Origin: Pseudarthrobacter phenanthrenivorans
Lineage (GTDB): Bacteria > Actinomycetota > Actinomycetes > Actinomycetales > Micrococcaceae
Assembly (NCBI RefSeq): GCF_000813845.1
Contig: NZ_JWTB01000001.1
Span: forward strand, 1-64,000
Reading direction: 5' to 3'
DNA length: 64,000 nt
Part shown: one piece after another, positions 7,728 to 16,252 of the stretch
Position numbering within the stretch: the first letter of the stretch is position 1
Layout: each line of letters begins with the position of its first letter
Made by a program: the position numbers and the translations under genes
The notes under the pieces: model-generated
The model's input: only the letters and a program-made list of their open reading frames with translations
Told to the model about the DNA's origin: nothing
Databases searched by the model: none

Positions 7728-8105
7728 TTAGCTCCGGGGCGTGCCGTCCGTGCCGTCGCCCGGTGTGGGCGGGTTCTGGCTACCGGGAGCACCAAAACCG
7801 TGGGTGGTGCCGCCGTGGGATGAGGCGTTAGGTGCCGAACTCAGGTTTACGCCGGACCCCTTGCCGAGGTGTTCGGCATTCTCCTTGTAGCTCATGGAGA
7901 GCATCGCGGCGATCACCAGGGTGACGATAAAGGCGATGCCGGCGGCGGTGAAGGCGAGGTCGAAGCGCGGCGCCCGGGCACTTCCACCGGACGCGAAGAT
8001 CAGGACGGCAACGAAGGCTACGACGGCCCAGAAGCCCGAGAACATCAGCGGACCCTTCACCGAGGTCCGCAGCTTGCGCGGTTTTCCCTGATGCTGGTCA
8101 GCCAC
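7728..8105 (-). CDS. Small two-TM membrane protein, hypothetical
   Basis: This 125-aa protein has two hydrophobic helices (LMFSGFWAVVAFVAVLIFASG and AFTAAGIAFIVTLVIAAML). A Ser/Gly/Pro/Thr-rich tail of about 50 residues follows and is probably disordered. The start is GTG with GGGAGGAA about eight bases upstream. I do not recognise a function. It converges with the CGNR gene (22-bp gap) and lies downstream of another membrane-protein gene on the same strand. Confidence 0.75.
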   Translation of the reverse strand: MADQHQGKPRKLRTSVKGPLMFSGFWAVVAFVAVLIFASGGSARAPRFDLAFTAAGIAFIVTLVIAAMLSMSYKENAEHLGKGSGVNLSSAPNASSHGGTTHGFGAPGSQNPPTPGDGTDGTPRS

Positions 8106-8204
8106 GATGGTTCCTCCCTGCAGGCGGCGGATGCCGGCCTGGTGTACGAGTTGCAGTATTTGCGCCGGATATTTCTACAGAAAGTAGAAGGCGCCCCCCT
8201 TAGT

Positions 8205-8795
8205 TTACGGCTTTCCGGCGCCGGCACGGGCATCGTGCCGGAGCGTCAGTCCCGAAAGCACCCAGAGCACGCCGGAAACAATGGCTCCCCCGCCGGCCAC
8301 ACCAAGCAGGGCGTGGGCGCCAAGATTGATAAAGAACGGCAGCAGCAGTGCCGTCCCAATGCCGATAATCCCGGAGGCAATCCAGTCCCGGGCCAGGATA
8401 TGCCGGCCCCTGTGCCGCAGGCCGCATACCAGCTCGACCACCCCGGCCACTCCAAGGCCCAGGGCCGCGATCACGCCGAACAGCAGGTCGCTGTGCAGGA
8501 GGAGCACCGCGAACCCGGCTCCAGCCAGCGTGGCGCCGGCGGCTGACAGCAGTTTGCCGGGCACCGATTTCTGGCCCAGACCCGCCGCCGGGATGGTGCC
8601 GAGGAACAGAACGCCGACAGCCAGGAGGTACAAGCCACCCGCCCAGCCCATGACCTCCACCGACGGAGAGGTCCAGAAGACCGTTACGGCACCAAAGACC
8701 AGGGCAGCCGCCGAACGCAGCAGGACCGGTTTCCAAAGGTCGGGGTGGGGGGTGGTTCCGGGAGCAGTACCCTCAGGGGTGGATGGTTGTGTCAC
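8205..8795 (-). CDS. HdeD/DUF308-like multi-pass membrane protein
   Basis: The 196-aa product has about six short hydrophobic segments with Gly-rich turns (AAALVFGAVTVFW, GGLYLLAVGVLFLGTIP, GVIAALGLGVAGVVELVCGL, ASGIIGIGTALLLPFF). The spacing resembles HdeD/DUF308 proteins. The start is GTG. A possible -10 (TAAACT on the minus strand) lies only six bases before it, suggesting a leaderless transcript. A function cannot be assigned; family members are linked to acid or stress tolerance in other bacteria. Confidence 0.7.
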   Translation of the reverse strand: MTQPSTPEGTAPGTTPHPDLWKPVLLRSAAALVFGAVTVFWTSPSVEVMGWAGGLYLLAVGVLFLGTIPAAGLGQKSVPGKLLSAAGATLAGAGFAVLLLHSDLLFGVIAALGLGVAGVVELVCGLRHRGRHILARDWIASGIIGIGTALLLPFFINLGAHALLGVAGGGAIVSGVLWVLSGLTLRHDARAGAGKP

Positions 8796-8861
8796 CGGTC
8801 CAGTTTAGTGGGGGCTGCCGGCAGATCTAACCTGCCGGCCATTCCGTGCCGGCGGCGGGGG

Positions 8862-10214
8862 TCAGGCCGAACCAAGCACCATCCAGCGGTCGGACCGGGC
8901 CCGCAGGCCCAGCGTCACGGCCCGGGCCGCCATGTAGCCCAGCCCGAAAGCCACCCAGAGCCATCCCAGCCCCGGGGCACCGCCAATACCGGAAAGGGCA
9001 ACCCAGGCCAGCAGCGGCGCGTAGGCGCCCAGGTTCACCAGTCCAGCCAGGGCAAGGTAGCGGGCGTCCCCTGCGCCGATCAGCACCCCGTCCAGCACAA
9101 AGACATAACCCGCAATCGGCTGCCCGGCAGCCAGCACCCAGAGGCCAACGGTAAGTACCGACTGGACCTGCGGGTCCGGCGTGAACAGTGCACCAACCCA
9201 TGGGGCAACTGCGGCCAGGAGCAGGCCCGTCACTACGCCGAACCCCGAACCCCAGCGGATCATGGTGCCGGTCAGCAGCCTGGCCTTCCCAGCGTTGGAT
9301 GCGCCAAGCTCCTTCCCAATCAGCGCCTGGGCGGCAATGGCCAGGGCGTCCAGGGCGAATGCCAGGAAGGAGAAGATGGTCATGGCCAATTGGTGGCCCG
9401 CCAGGTTGACCTCCCCCTGCGCCGTTGCAACCAACACCGTGGCCAGGATTGCGGCCCGCAGGCTGAGCGTGCGCAGCATCAGCCAGGATCCCACCCGGGC
9501 CATGCTGCGGATGCCCCGCCAACTGGGCAACAGGCCCACGCCGTGGCGGACCGCGCTCCTGCGCACCATCACCACGTAGACGCCCGCCATGGCCCATTGG
9601 GCAATGCTGGTGCCCACGGCGGAACCCACTACGGACAGTCCCAGCCCGTATACAAGCCACAGGTTCAGCACGATATTCACGCCGAAGCCCGCCGTGGCGA
9701 CGACCAGCGGGGTCCTGGTGTCCTGCAGGCCGCGGAGCACCCCCGTGCCGGCGAAGATCAGCAGCATGGCTACCAAACCGGGCATGGACCAGCGGAAGTA
9801 GTCGACGGCGAAAGCGCTGACGCTGCCCTCGGCGCCCAGCAGGCCAATGAGCGGCCCGGCAGCAGCAAACCCGGCCGCCGCCAGGAGTACGCCAAGGATC
9901 AAAGCCAGCCACACGCCGTCGCGCCCTGCCGCAAGGGCTTTGCCCAACTGGCCGTCGCCCATGGCGCGGGCAACTGCCGGAGTGGTGGAGTAGGCAAGAA
10001 AGACCATGAGTCCGACGGCGGTCTGCAGCACGGCGGACGCAAGCCCTACCCCCGCGAGCTGGGCCACGCCGAGATGCCCCACGATGGCGGAGTCTGCCAG
10101 CAGGAACAGCGGCTCAGCCACCAGCGCGCCAAAGGCCGGGACGGCAAGCCGAAGGATGTCCCGGGCGGGGCCGCGGGTCCCGGCCATGGATGCGGGAGCA
10201 GGTTGTTGGGGCAC
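8862..10214 (-). CDS. MATE-family efflux transporter (DinF-like)
   Basis: The 450-aa product has about twelve transmembrane segments in two MATE halves. The first begins ILRLAVPAFGALVAEPLFLLADSAIVGHLG, matching the conserved MATE N-terminal helix pair; the second contains the matching internal repeat. Arrangement and size fit the DinF subgroup, cation-coupled exporters of drugs or metabolites. The start is GTG at 10214; an ATG nine codons in (10187) is an alternative. It is transcribed away from the DoxX gene across a 108-bp region. Confidence 0.9.
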   Translation of the reverse strand: MPQQPAPASMAGTRGPARDILRLAVPAFGALVAEPLFLLADSAIVGHLGVAQLAGVGLASAVLQTAVGLMVFLAYSTTPAVARAMGDGQLGKALAAGRDGVWLALILGVLLAAAGFAAAGPLIGLLGAEGSVSAFAVDYFRWSMPGLVAMLLIFAGTGVLRGLQDTRTPLVVATAGFGVNIVLNLWLVYGLGLSVVGSAVGTSIAQWAMAGVYVVMVRRSAVRHGVGLLPSWRGIRSMARVGSWLMLRTLSLRAAILATVLVATAQGEVNLAGHQLAMTIFSFLAFALDALAIAAQALIGKELGASNAGKARLLTGTMIRWGSGFGVVTGLLLAAVAPWVGALFTPDPQVQSVLTVGLWVLAAGQPIAGYVFVLDGVLIGAGDARYLALAGLVNLGAYAPLLAWVALSGIGGAPGLGWLWVAFGLGYMAARAVTLGLRARSDRWMVLGSA

Positions 10215-10284
10215 GGAGCCAGCTTAACCTTGCCTCCGGTCAGCAGTTGCCGGTGATGACAAAGACCACATCCGGCCCCAATTT

Positions 10285-10298
10285 GTTGACACTTCAAC
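10285..10298. promoter_or_regulatory. Small inverted repeat upstream of DoxX gene
   Basis: GTTGA-CACT-TCAAC lies about 25 bp before the DoxX start and overlaps a TTGACA hexamer at 10286-10291. It could be an operator for a MarR/HxlR-like regulator. Weak evidence. Confidence 0.35.
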
Positions 10299-10322
10299 TA
10301 ATTATCCGGGAGAGTGAATGGC

Positions 10323-10757
10323 ATGAACCATTCACGACTGACCACAACCGCCCTTACCGCCCTGCGCATCGTCCTCGGGTTCCTGTTCGCAGCCCACGGA
10401 TGGCAGAAGTTCAATGAATGGACCATTGCCGGCACGCAGGCCTCCTTCGCCAAGATGGGTGTTCCGGCGGCCGACGTCATGGCGCCGGCCGTCGCCGTCC
10501 TGGAACTCGCGGGCGGTATTGCCCTGATTGTGGGGATCCTTACCCGCGTCGTGGCCACCCTGCTGGCCCTGGACATGCTCGGCGCACTCTTCCTGGTGCA
10601 TGCCGCCGCGGGCGTCTTCGCCGCGAACGGAGGCTATGAACTCGTCCTGCTCCTGGCCGCCTCAGCGTTCGCCCTGGCACTCACCGGCGCGGGCCGGCTG
10701 TCCCTGGACCGCGCCCTCTTCGGGCGCGGCAACTCCCGCCTCTCCGCCCTGGCATAG
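10323..10757 (+). CDS. DoxX-family membrane protein
   Basis: This 144-aa DoxX-type protein has four hydrophobic helices and the characteristic start ALRIVLGFLFAAHGWQKF followed by a GVPAADVMAPAVAVLELAGGIALIVGIL segment. Family members are small integral membrane proteins linked to thiol or oxidative-stress handling. The ATG at 10323 is preferred over the GTG at 10314 because GGGAGAG (10308-10314) then sits eight bases upstream. The gene is monocistronic between a divergent MATE gene and a downstream hairpin. Confidence 0.87.
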   Translation: MNHSRLTTTALTALRIVLGFLFAAHGWQKFNEWTIAGTQASFAKMGVPAADVMAPAVAVLELAGGIALIVGILTRVVATLLALDMLGALFLVHAAAGVFAANGGYELVLLLAASAFALALTGAGRLSLDRALFGRGNSRLSALA

Positions 10758-10774
10758 GAACCCACACGCGTATC

Positions 10775-10837
10775 GCCGGCGGCGGCCGGCCACCCAGTCT
10801 TTCCCGCACTGGCGTGACCGGCCGCCGTCGGCCTTTT
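10775..10837 (+). terminator. Probable terminator after DoxX gene
   Basis: The 15-bp arms 10775-10789 and 10818-10832 pair with one G-U wobble across a 28-nt loop and are followed by TTTT. It lies 18 bp after the stop. Confidence 0.65.
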
Positions 10838-10895
10838 GTGTCGTTGGCCCGCCCGCCAACCGGCCGGTAACCGGGCCGCTCAGTAAGATCGCAGC

Positions 10896-11906
10896 ATGAC
10901 TGAGACCGGCCGCCGCAACTCCGTGACCCTCCGCTTCCTCGCCGCACCTACCGATGTGGGACACAGCGGATCCGTTGACGCCGGAACGGTGCTGGAGTGG
11001 GTGGACAAGGCGGCCTATGCCGCAGCGGTGGGATGGGCCAAGTCCTACTGCGTCACCGCCTACGTGGGGAACATCCACTTCGCCGATCCGGTCAACAGCG
11101 GTGACATGGTGGAAGTGGAAGCGACCATTGTCTACACCGGCAGGTCCTCCATGCACATCCGCACCGTGGTCTCCTCCGGCGACCCGAAAGGCGGGCCTGC
11201 CACCATGCGCAGCCAGTGCATGGTGATCTTCGTGGCCGTGGGAGAAGACGGCAAGCCCATCCCCGTACAGCAGTTCGAGCCCGCCACCGCCGCGGAAATT
11301 GAGCAGCGCGACCACGCCCTGGCCCGGATCAAGGTCAGGGAACAAATTGTCGAAGCCATGAATGGACAGGAATATACCGACGCCGGCACGGCCGAACGGG
11401 TGACACTGCGGTTCATGGCCGCGCCCACGGATGTGAACTGGGGCGGGAAGGTGCACGGCGGCATCGTGATGAAGTGGATCGACGAGGCAGCCTACGTCTG
11501 CGCGTCACGCTATTGCGGCAGGGACACCGTAGCGGTGTTTTCGGGCGGCGTGCGCTTCTACCGGCCGCTCCTGATCGGCCACGTCGTGGAGGTGGAGGCA
11601 CGGCTGGTGTACACAGGAACCAAGGGCATGCACATCGCCGTCCATGTCCGCTCCGGGGACCCCAAGAGCCGTGAAATGAACCTCACCACCTACTGCCTGA
11701 CGGTGATGGTGGCGCGCGACGGCGAGGGCAATTCCGTTCCAGTTCCCGCCTGGGTGCCGGTCAGCGGGGAGGACAAGCGGCTGCACGCCCATGCCCGCGA
11801 ACTTTTGGAAATCAGGGGAACCGCGCCCGGGAACCGGCTGCCGAACCATCTGCTGGCTGCGGCAGGACAGGCCGGCGGGGCGACGGCTGCCGGGCCGCGC
11901 TCCTAG
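10896..11906 (+). CDS. Tandem hotdog acyl-CoA thioesterase
   Basis: The 336-aa product has two hotdog domains of about 150 residues each. Each starts with TLRFxAAPTDV and contains a WxDxAAY helix and an MHI strand, so it resembles ACOT7/12-type cytosolic acyl-CoA hydrolases. The second domain keeps KVHGGIVMKWIDEAAY. The first reads SVDAGTVLEWVDKAAY and so lacks the HGG. The active sites may therefore be unequal. It hydrolyses acyl-CoA to free acid plus CoA by family; chain length is unknown. The stop codon overlaps the convergent dnaB stop within the shared CTAG. Confidence 0.88.
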   Translation: MTETGRRNSVTLRFLAAPTDVGHSGSVDAGTVLEWVDKAAYAAAVGWAKSYCVTAYVGNIHFADPVNSGDMVEVEATIVYTGRSSMHIRTVVSSGDPKGGPATMRSQCMVIFVAVGEDGKPIPVQQFEPATAAEIEQRDHALARIKVREQIVEAMNGQEYTDAGTAERVTLRFMAAPTDVNWGGKVHGGIVMKWIDEAAYVCASRYCGRDTVAVFSGGVRFYRPLLIGHVVEVEARLVYTGTKGMHIAVHVRSGDPKSREMNLTTYCLTVMVARDGEGNSVPVPAWVPVSGEDKRLHAHARELLEIRGTAPGNRLPNHLLAAAGQAGGATAAGPRS

Positions 11907-13285
11907 AAGCCTCCGCCGCCGGCGTCGCCCGCCATGTTGGCAAAACGGGAGTAGTGGCCCTGGAATGCCACCACGATGTCCTTGGTGGGGCCGTTACGGT
12001 GCTTGGCCACCAGGATGTCCGCTTCGCCGGCGCGCGGCGACTCCTTGTCATACACATCTTCACGGTGCAGCAGGATCACCATGTCGGCGTCCTGCTCGAT
12101 GGATCCCGATTCACGCAAGTCTGACACCATGGGCCGCTTGTCCTGCCGCTGTTCGGAGCCACGGTTCAGCTGGGACAGGGCGATCACGGGGACCTGGAGC
12201 TCCTTGGCCAGGAGCTTCAGCGCACGCGAGAACTCGGAGACTTCCTGCTGGCGGGACTCCACCTTCTTGCCGGAACTCATGAGCTGAAGGTAGTCGAGGA
12301 TGACCAGCTTCAGGTCATGCTGCTGCTTCAGGCGCCGGCACTTGGCACGGATTTCCATCAGCGACATATTGGGGCTGTCATCGATGAACAGCGGGGCATC
12401 ATTCATCCGGCCCATGGTGGTGGCGATCTTGGACCACTGCTCATCCTTGATGGTGCCCTTGCGCAGGTCCTGCAGGCCAATGGTGGCTTCGGCGGAGAGC
12501 AGGCGCATGGCGATCTCGTTCCGGCCCATTTCGAGCGAGAACATAACGGTGGAAAGGTTGTTCTTGATGGCCGCGGAGCGGGCGAAGTCCAGGGCGAAGG
12601 TCGATTTGCCCACTGCGGGACGCGCGGCGATGACGATCATCTGGCCGGGGTGCAGCCCGTGGGTGAGTTCGTCGAGTTCGTAGAAGCCGGTGGGCACGCC
12701 CGTCATTCCTTCGCCGCGGTGGCCGGACGCCTCGATCTCGTCCACCGTGGACTCCATGACGTCCTTCAGCACCACGTAGTCTTCGGCCGTTCGGCGTTCC
12801 GCTACCGCGTACACCTCTGCCTGCGCCTGGTTGACCAGGTCCTCCACCTCGCCGTCCGAGCCGTAACCCAGTTGGACGATCTTGGTTCCGGCGTTGACCA
12901 GCCGGCGAAGGACTGCCCGTTCGGCCACGATCTCTGCATAGTAGCCCGCGTTGGCTGCGGTGGGAACGGTCTGGATCAGCTCGTGCAGGTAGGCAGGACC
13001 ACCGATCCTGTTGATCTCGGCACGCTTGGTCAGCTCATCGGAGACAGTAACGGCGTCCGCAGGCTCGCCGCGGCCGTAGAGGTCGATAATCGCCTCGTAG
13101 ATGGTCTCGTGCGCAGGGCGGTAGAAATCCTGGCCGCGGAGGATTTCGACCACATCCGCAATGGCATCCTTGGACAGCATCATTCCGCCAAGAACCGATT
13201 GTTCGGCGGCTATGTCCTGGGGCGGCTTTCGGCTGGAATCCGATCCACGGGTGGCCTCGACAGGGTCCAGATGCGCGATTGACAA
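11903..13285 (-). CDS. dnaB: Replicative DNA helicase DnaB
   Basis: The 460-aa product has an N-terminal DnaB domain (PPQDIAAEQSVLGGMMLSKDAIADVVEIL...DFYRPAHETIYEAI) and a C-terminal RecA-like core. Walker A is ARPAVGKST (about residues 219-227) and Walker B is LVILDYLQLM. It unwinds DNA as a hexamer at the replication fork. There is no intein; the length is normal. The upstream 770 bp hold no gene but many DnaA-box-like motifs. It converges with the thioesterase gene. Confidence 0.97.
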   Translation of the reverse strand: MSIAHLDPVEATRGSDSSRKPPQDIAAEQSVLGGMMLSKDAIADVVEILRGQDFYRPAHETIYEAIIDLYGRGEPADAVTVSDELTKRAEINRIGGPAYLHELIQTVPTAANAGYYAEIVAERAVLRRLVNAGTKIVQLGYGSDGEVEDLVNQAQAEVYAVAERRTAEDYVVLKDVMESTVDEIEASGHRGEGMTGVPTGFYELDELTHGLHPGQMIVIAARPAVGKSTFALDFARSAAIKNNLSTVMFSLEMGRNEIAMRLLSAEATIGLQDLRKGTIKDEQWSKIATTMGRMNDAPLFIDDSPNMSLMEIRAKCRRLKQQHDLKLVILDYLQLMSSGKKVESRQQEVSEFSRALKLLAKELQVPVIALSQLNRGSEQRQDKRPMVSDLRESGSIEQDADMVILLHREDVYDKESPRAGEADILVAKHRNGPTKDIVVAFQGHYSRFANMAGDAGGGGF

Positions 13286-13434
13286 AGCTGCCGTCCTCCA
13301 TTTGTACCGGGCCTGGGCCCGGTGGTTTATCCTGCTCGCGGTCTTCCGGAAGCCGGACCCGCCACGTGTCCAGTTCTACCTTCAGGCCCTGACAATCCGG
13401 GTGCTGAAGGCGCCCGGTCCGCGCCCGGCCGGAG

Positions 13435-13901
13435 TTATCCCCACTATCCACAGCTTTTCCACAAAGGCAGGTGTGCGGTCTCGCTGCGGGTCCAAAACCG
13501 GGCCTGCAGGCGCCCTCAGGGGCGCTGAAGAACAGGTACCCCGCTACGCTAGCGGCAGCTGCCCCAGCGGCAAAGCCAGCATGCCCCGGCGGTTGTGGAT
13601 AACCTGTGCAGTACCGCGCATAGCTTGTGCACAGCCTGTGGGGAAGTCTGTGGATACAGAATTTTTTTGTTCTTCCATATGGCTCTGACCTGCGGAAACA
13701 CTCAATCCGACATGTGGAGTAAATATTTCTTTTGGGGAATTTCATCCACAGGCCGCGAGGAAGAGCCATCAGGGGAATGCGGACAGCGGAGCGCTTGCCG
13801 GGCCCGATTCGTCAAAGGTGGCGCTCCTCATATTCCCGCCGGGGAGTTTGATCGGCCGGGGGCTCTGCTGTATGCAGGAGATTGAATATTGCTGTGGATA
13901 A
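13435..13901. promoter_or_regulatory. DnaA-box cluster in the dnaB upstream gap (13286-14059)
   Basis: The 770-bp gap between dnaB and the next gene holds no credible ORF. It contains perfect DnaA boxes (TTATCCACA) on the minus strand at 13594-13602 and 13893-13901. Near matches are TTATCCCCA 13435-13443, CTATCCACA 13444-13452, TTTTCCACA 13455-13463, TGTGGGGAA 13637-13645, TGTGGATAC 13649-13657 and TCATCCACA 13742-13750. An AT-rich stretch (13655-13745) lies among them. Regulation of dnaB by DnaA is inferred. Confidence 0.6.
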
Positions 13902-14059
13902 CCGCGACCTGGATTAAGCTCTAGGTATGGGTGATCCTCCGGCACTGCCGGTACCCGCAACGCTGCGGGACGGCGCCTGCCATGGTGTGCGGCGGGTGGA
14001 TGGACAGCACAACAACCGCAGCTGGCAAGGGCCAGGAAGTACAAAGAACGGCTCGTGAA

Positions 14060-14632
14060 ATGGAATCCCTTGTGGTCCCCGTCCTGATCCTGCTCGCCGT
14101 GGTGGTGGCGGTCATCCTGGCCTACCGCGCCGTCCGGAACCGCAACGCGGCACATCCGGCCACTGCCCCCCAGAGGCGCCCAGGCCAAACGCCGCAGGAG
14201 GTGGCCCGGGCTGCGGCAGACAGGCTGTCCGAAGATGAACACCGCCGGCTCTATGCGCTGATCGCGCAGGGGCAGGCCATGGCTGCCATCAAGCTCTACT
14301 ACGAGATCACCGGGGAAGGGCTGCGTGCCTCCCGGGACGCCGTAGGAGCCCTCGCAGCGCATCCCCAGCCGTACCGGAGTCCTGAGCCGGCGCAGCCGCT
14401 GCCGGAGGCGGAGGATGAGCCGCAGCGCTTCCCCTACCGGTACAGGGCCATTGCCAGCAAGGGCGATGTCACCCGGGAAGTGAGCAGCAATATGCTCAAC
14501 GATGAGATTTACGGCAGGATCCGCACGTTGGCGCGCAATGGCGACACCGAGGCGGCGGTGACTGCCCTGACCCGCCACTCGGATATCTCCCCCATGCAGG
14601 CCCGCGAGTTCATCGAGTTGCTCGGCGACTGA
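14060..14632 (+). CDS. Membrane-anchored protein with ribosomal L7/L12 C-terminal-like domain
   Basis: The predicted product is 190 aa with an N-terminal transmembrane helix (LVVPVLILLAVVVAVILAYRAV). A segment RRLYALIAQGQAMAAIKLYYEITGEGLRASRDAVGAL follows and resembles the L7/L12 C-terminal motif (IxAIKxxxExTGxGLxxAKDxV). A second helical unit near the C-terminus (RIRTLARNGDTEAAVTALTRHSDISPMQAREFIELL) has a related pattern. Function is unknown; it is probably not a ribosome component. The ATG at 14060 is chosen because the TM helix follows directly; upstream starts (14000, 13931) would give a long polar N-terminus. Confidence 0.65.
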   Translation: MESLVVPVLILLAVVVAVILAYRAVRNRNAAHPATAPQRRPGQTPQEVARAAADRLSEDEHRRLYALIAQGQAMAAIKLYYEITGEGLRASRDAVGALAAHPQPYRSPEPAQPLPEAEDEPQRFPYRYRAIASKGDVTREVSSNMLNDEIYGRIRTLARNGDTEAAVTALTRHSDISPMQAREFIELLGD

Positions 14633-14722
14633 CGTGGGCCAGCGAACGTCAGCTCCGGGGCCGGCAGTTCCACCAGGCGGGCAACCGTGCAGGGGTTGGG
14701 CCGCGATGAGCTGGGCGACCGC

Positions 14723-16126
14723 CTATCCCGCCCCGCCAGTGGAATCGTAGTAGTGCCAGTACCGGCTTGTGGCATTCACATCAGCGAGCACCAGAAGTCC
14801 GCTGTTGGCCGTCCCCCTCGCCAGGCTGTTGACGTTCTGCTTCGTGGACGTCACGTTATGGACATACTGGTCGGCGTCCACGATGCGGGCCGTCTTGGAG
14901 GTCGTAAAGCTGATGTTGTCCAGCGGCGTGGACTTCTCGTAGATCGCACCACCCGAACTCGTGCAGACCCCGGCGTTCGTCGTGCCACTCGGTTTCGGAT
15001 AGGTAGCAAAGGTACGTAGCTTGCGCGCGGCTTCGTCGATCATGACGATCACCCTGTTCGGGCACTCAGACACTGTGGCGATCGTGTGGGCAGACCATGT
15101 CGACGTCGACGTGTTCAGGTCAAGCAACTGGATCAGCGGCTGCGACGCCGAGGTGTATGAGGTTTTGATGGCAGCGAATACCTTGTCCGATGAGGCATCC
15201 AGCCACTTCAGGTTCATGTGGTCGTCACCGCTCCGCTGCCCCTTCACGGCCGCCACGGGAGTGGTCCAGGACGAGTTTGAAGCTCCATCAACGTGGTAGC
15301 TCCAATACATGCCATCGGTGCTGTCCCCCACCTGGCGGCTCCACATCAGGCCGATCTTGTTCCCGCTGAAGGCAATCACCGCCGAGTTATCGTCCACAGA
15401 GACGTTGCTGAGGGAGGCGGGATGGGCAAATGGTGTTCCCCACGTGGCACCATCGGTGCCTGTGACGTTCAAATAGATCCTGTTCCCCTGTTGCCAGGTA
15501 GCCCAGACGCGCCCGGTCGAATCCTTATCAATGGATATGGTCTCGACCTTTTGATTGTTGATTTGGGACGATCCCAGGCTCGTGTATGACTTGGTGCTCG
15601 AGTTGTAGCTGTAACGGCGCACGGTGGTGGGGAAGCCTGGCTCGGCCGGCAGGCCGTCATTGACGAACCGGAAGCTGGCGACATACAGCGTTTTCCCGTC
15701 CCACAGCACGTCATGGTGCGTGTTCGCCCGCGATTCCGTCACCACGCCTGTATTCGTCCACGAATTCGTGGAGGCGTTGAACCGGAAGATACGGAACGTG
15801 GAGCTGCCGGAGTCCCAAAGGTTCCCCCACCAGGTCCCGTCGTTGAACCACAGCGAGTTGGTCTGCCGCTTGGTGCCCGTGGGCGTACCCGTCCCACTGT
15901 GCGACGGGCCCTGGACCCCGACATCACCGGTAGCGGCAGACGCGGCCAAGGGCGCCACCAGGCCGGCAAGCACAAGCAGCAGCACCGTCAGCAGCGCCGG
16001 AAGCCCCCGCCGCGACCGACGCAAGGGGCGGCCCGAAGGACCGGCAAGTCCGCCTCTGGAAAAAGGCCAGGAGGCCCTGGCACCTGGATCATGCTCGTCC
16101 ACACTGGACAGTGGATGGTCTCTCAA
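14723..16126 (-). CDS. Secreted beta-propeller-like protein
   Basis: The 467-aa product has a basic N-terminal region (about 35 aa) and a signal peptide core ALLTVLLLVLAGLVAPLAASA. The mature part is rich in Ser/Thr/Asn/Trp with recurring motifs such as WWGNLWDSG, VLWDGKTLYVASF, GRVWATWQQGN and IGLMWSRQVGDS, spaced about 50-60 residues apart as in BNR/propeller repeats. It is predicted to be extracellular. No catalytic residues were identified, so binding or sialidase-like roles are only possibilities. It stands alone, convergent with the L7/L12-like gene. Confidence 0.8.
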   Translation of the reverse strand: MRDHPLSSVDEHDPGARASWPFSRGGLAGPSGRPLRRSRRGLPALLTVLLLVLAGLVAPLAASAATGDVGVQGPSHSGTGTPTGTKRQTNSLWFNDGTWWGNLWDSGSSTFRIFRFNASTNSWTNTGVVTESRANTHHDVLWDGKTLYVASFRFVNDGLPAEPGFPTTVRRYSYNSSTKSYTSLGSSQINNQKVETISIDKDSTGRVWATWQQGNRIYLNVTGTDGATWGTPFAHPASLSNVSVDDNSAVIAFSGNKIGLMWSRQVGDSTDGMYWSYHVDGASNSSWTTPVAAVKGQRSGDDHMNLKWLDASSDKVFAAIKTSYTSASQPLIQLLDLNTSTSTWSAHTIATVSECPNRVIVMIDEAARKLRTFATYPKPSGTTNAGVCTSSGGAIYEKSTPLDNISFTTSKTARIVDADQYVHNVTSTKQNVNSLARGTANSGLLVLADVNATSRYWHYYDSTGGAG

Positions 16127-16219
16127 TTTTGCTCCCCGGCGTTGATCTGTCAGTCAACCCCCAGATTGCCCAGTCTTGGCGGTGGGAGGATCAAAGACAA
16201 GCCCCGGGCGGCCCCCTAA

Positions 16220-16249
16220 ACCGGGGTAAGCCGGCCCCCTAACCCCGGT
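16220..16249 (-). terminator. Probable terminator of the FMN reductase gene
   Basis: An 8-bp stem (ACCGGGGT 16220-16227 / ACCCCGGT 16242-16249) is followed on the minus strand by TTTA. It sits just after the reductase stop. Confidence 0.5.
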
Positions 16250-16252
16250 GCG

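Noticed and set aside
8745..10256. Long ORF (503 aa) opposite the MATE gene
   Set aside because: Shadow of the MATE gene; Gln/His/Gly/Pro-rich composition with no domain.
11903..11906. Shared CTAG of convergent stop codons as a special element
   Set aside because: A simple overlap of two stop codons; noted in the gene entry only.
14629..14652. CTGACGT/ACGTCAG inverted repeat after the L7/L12-like gene
   Set aside because: Short arms and no T-tract, so not called a terminator.
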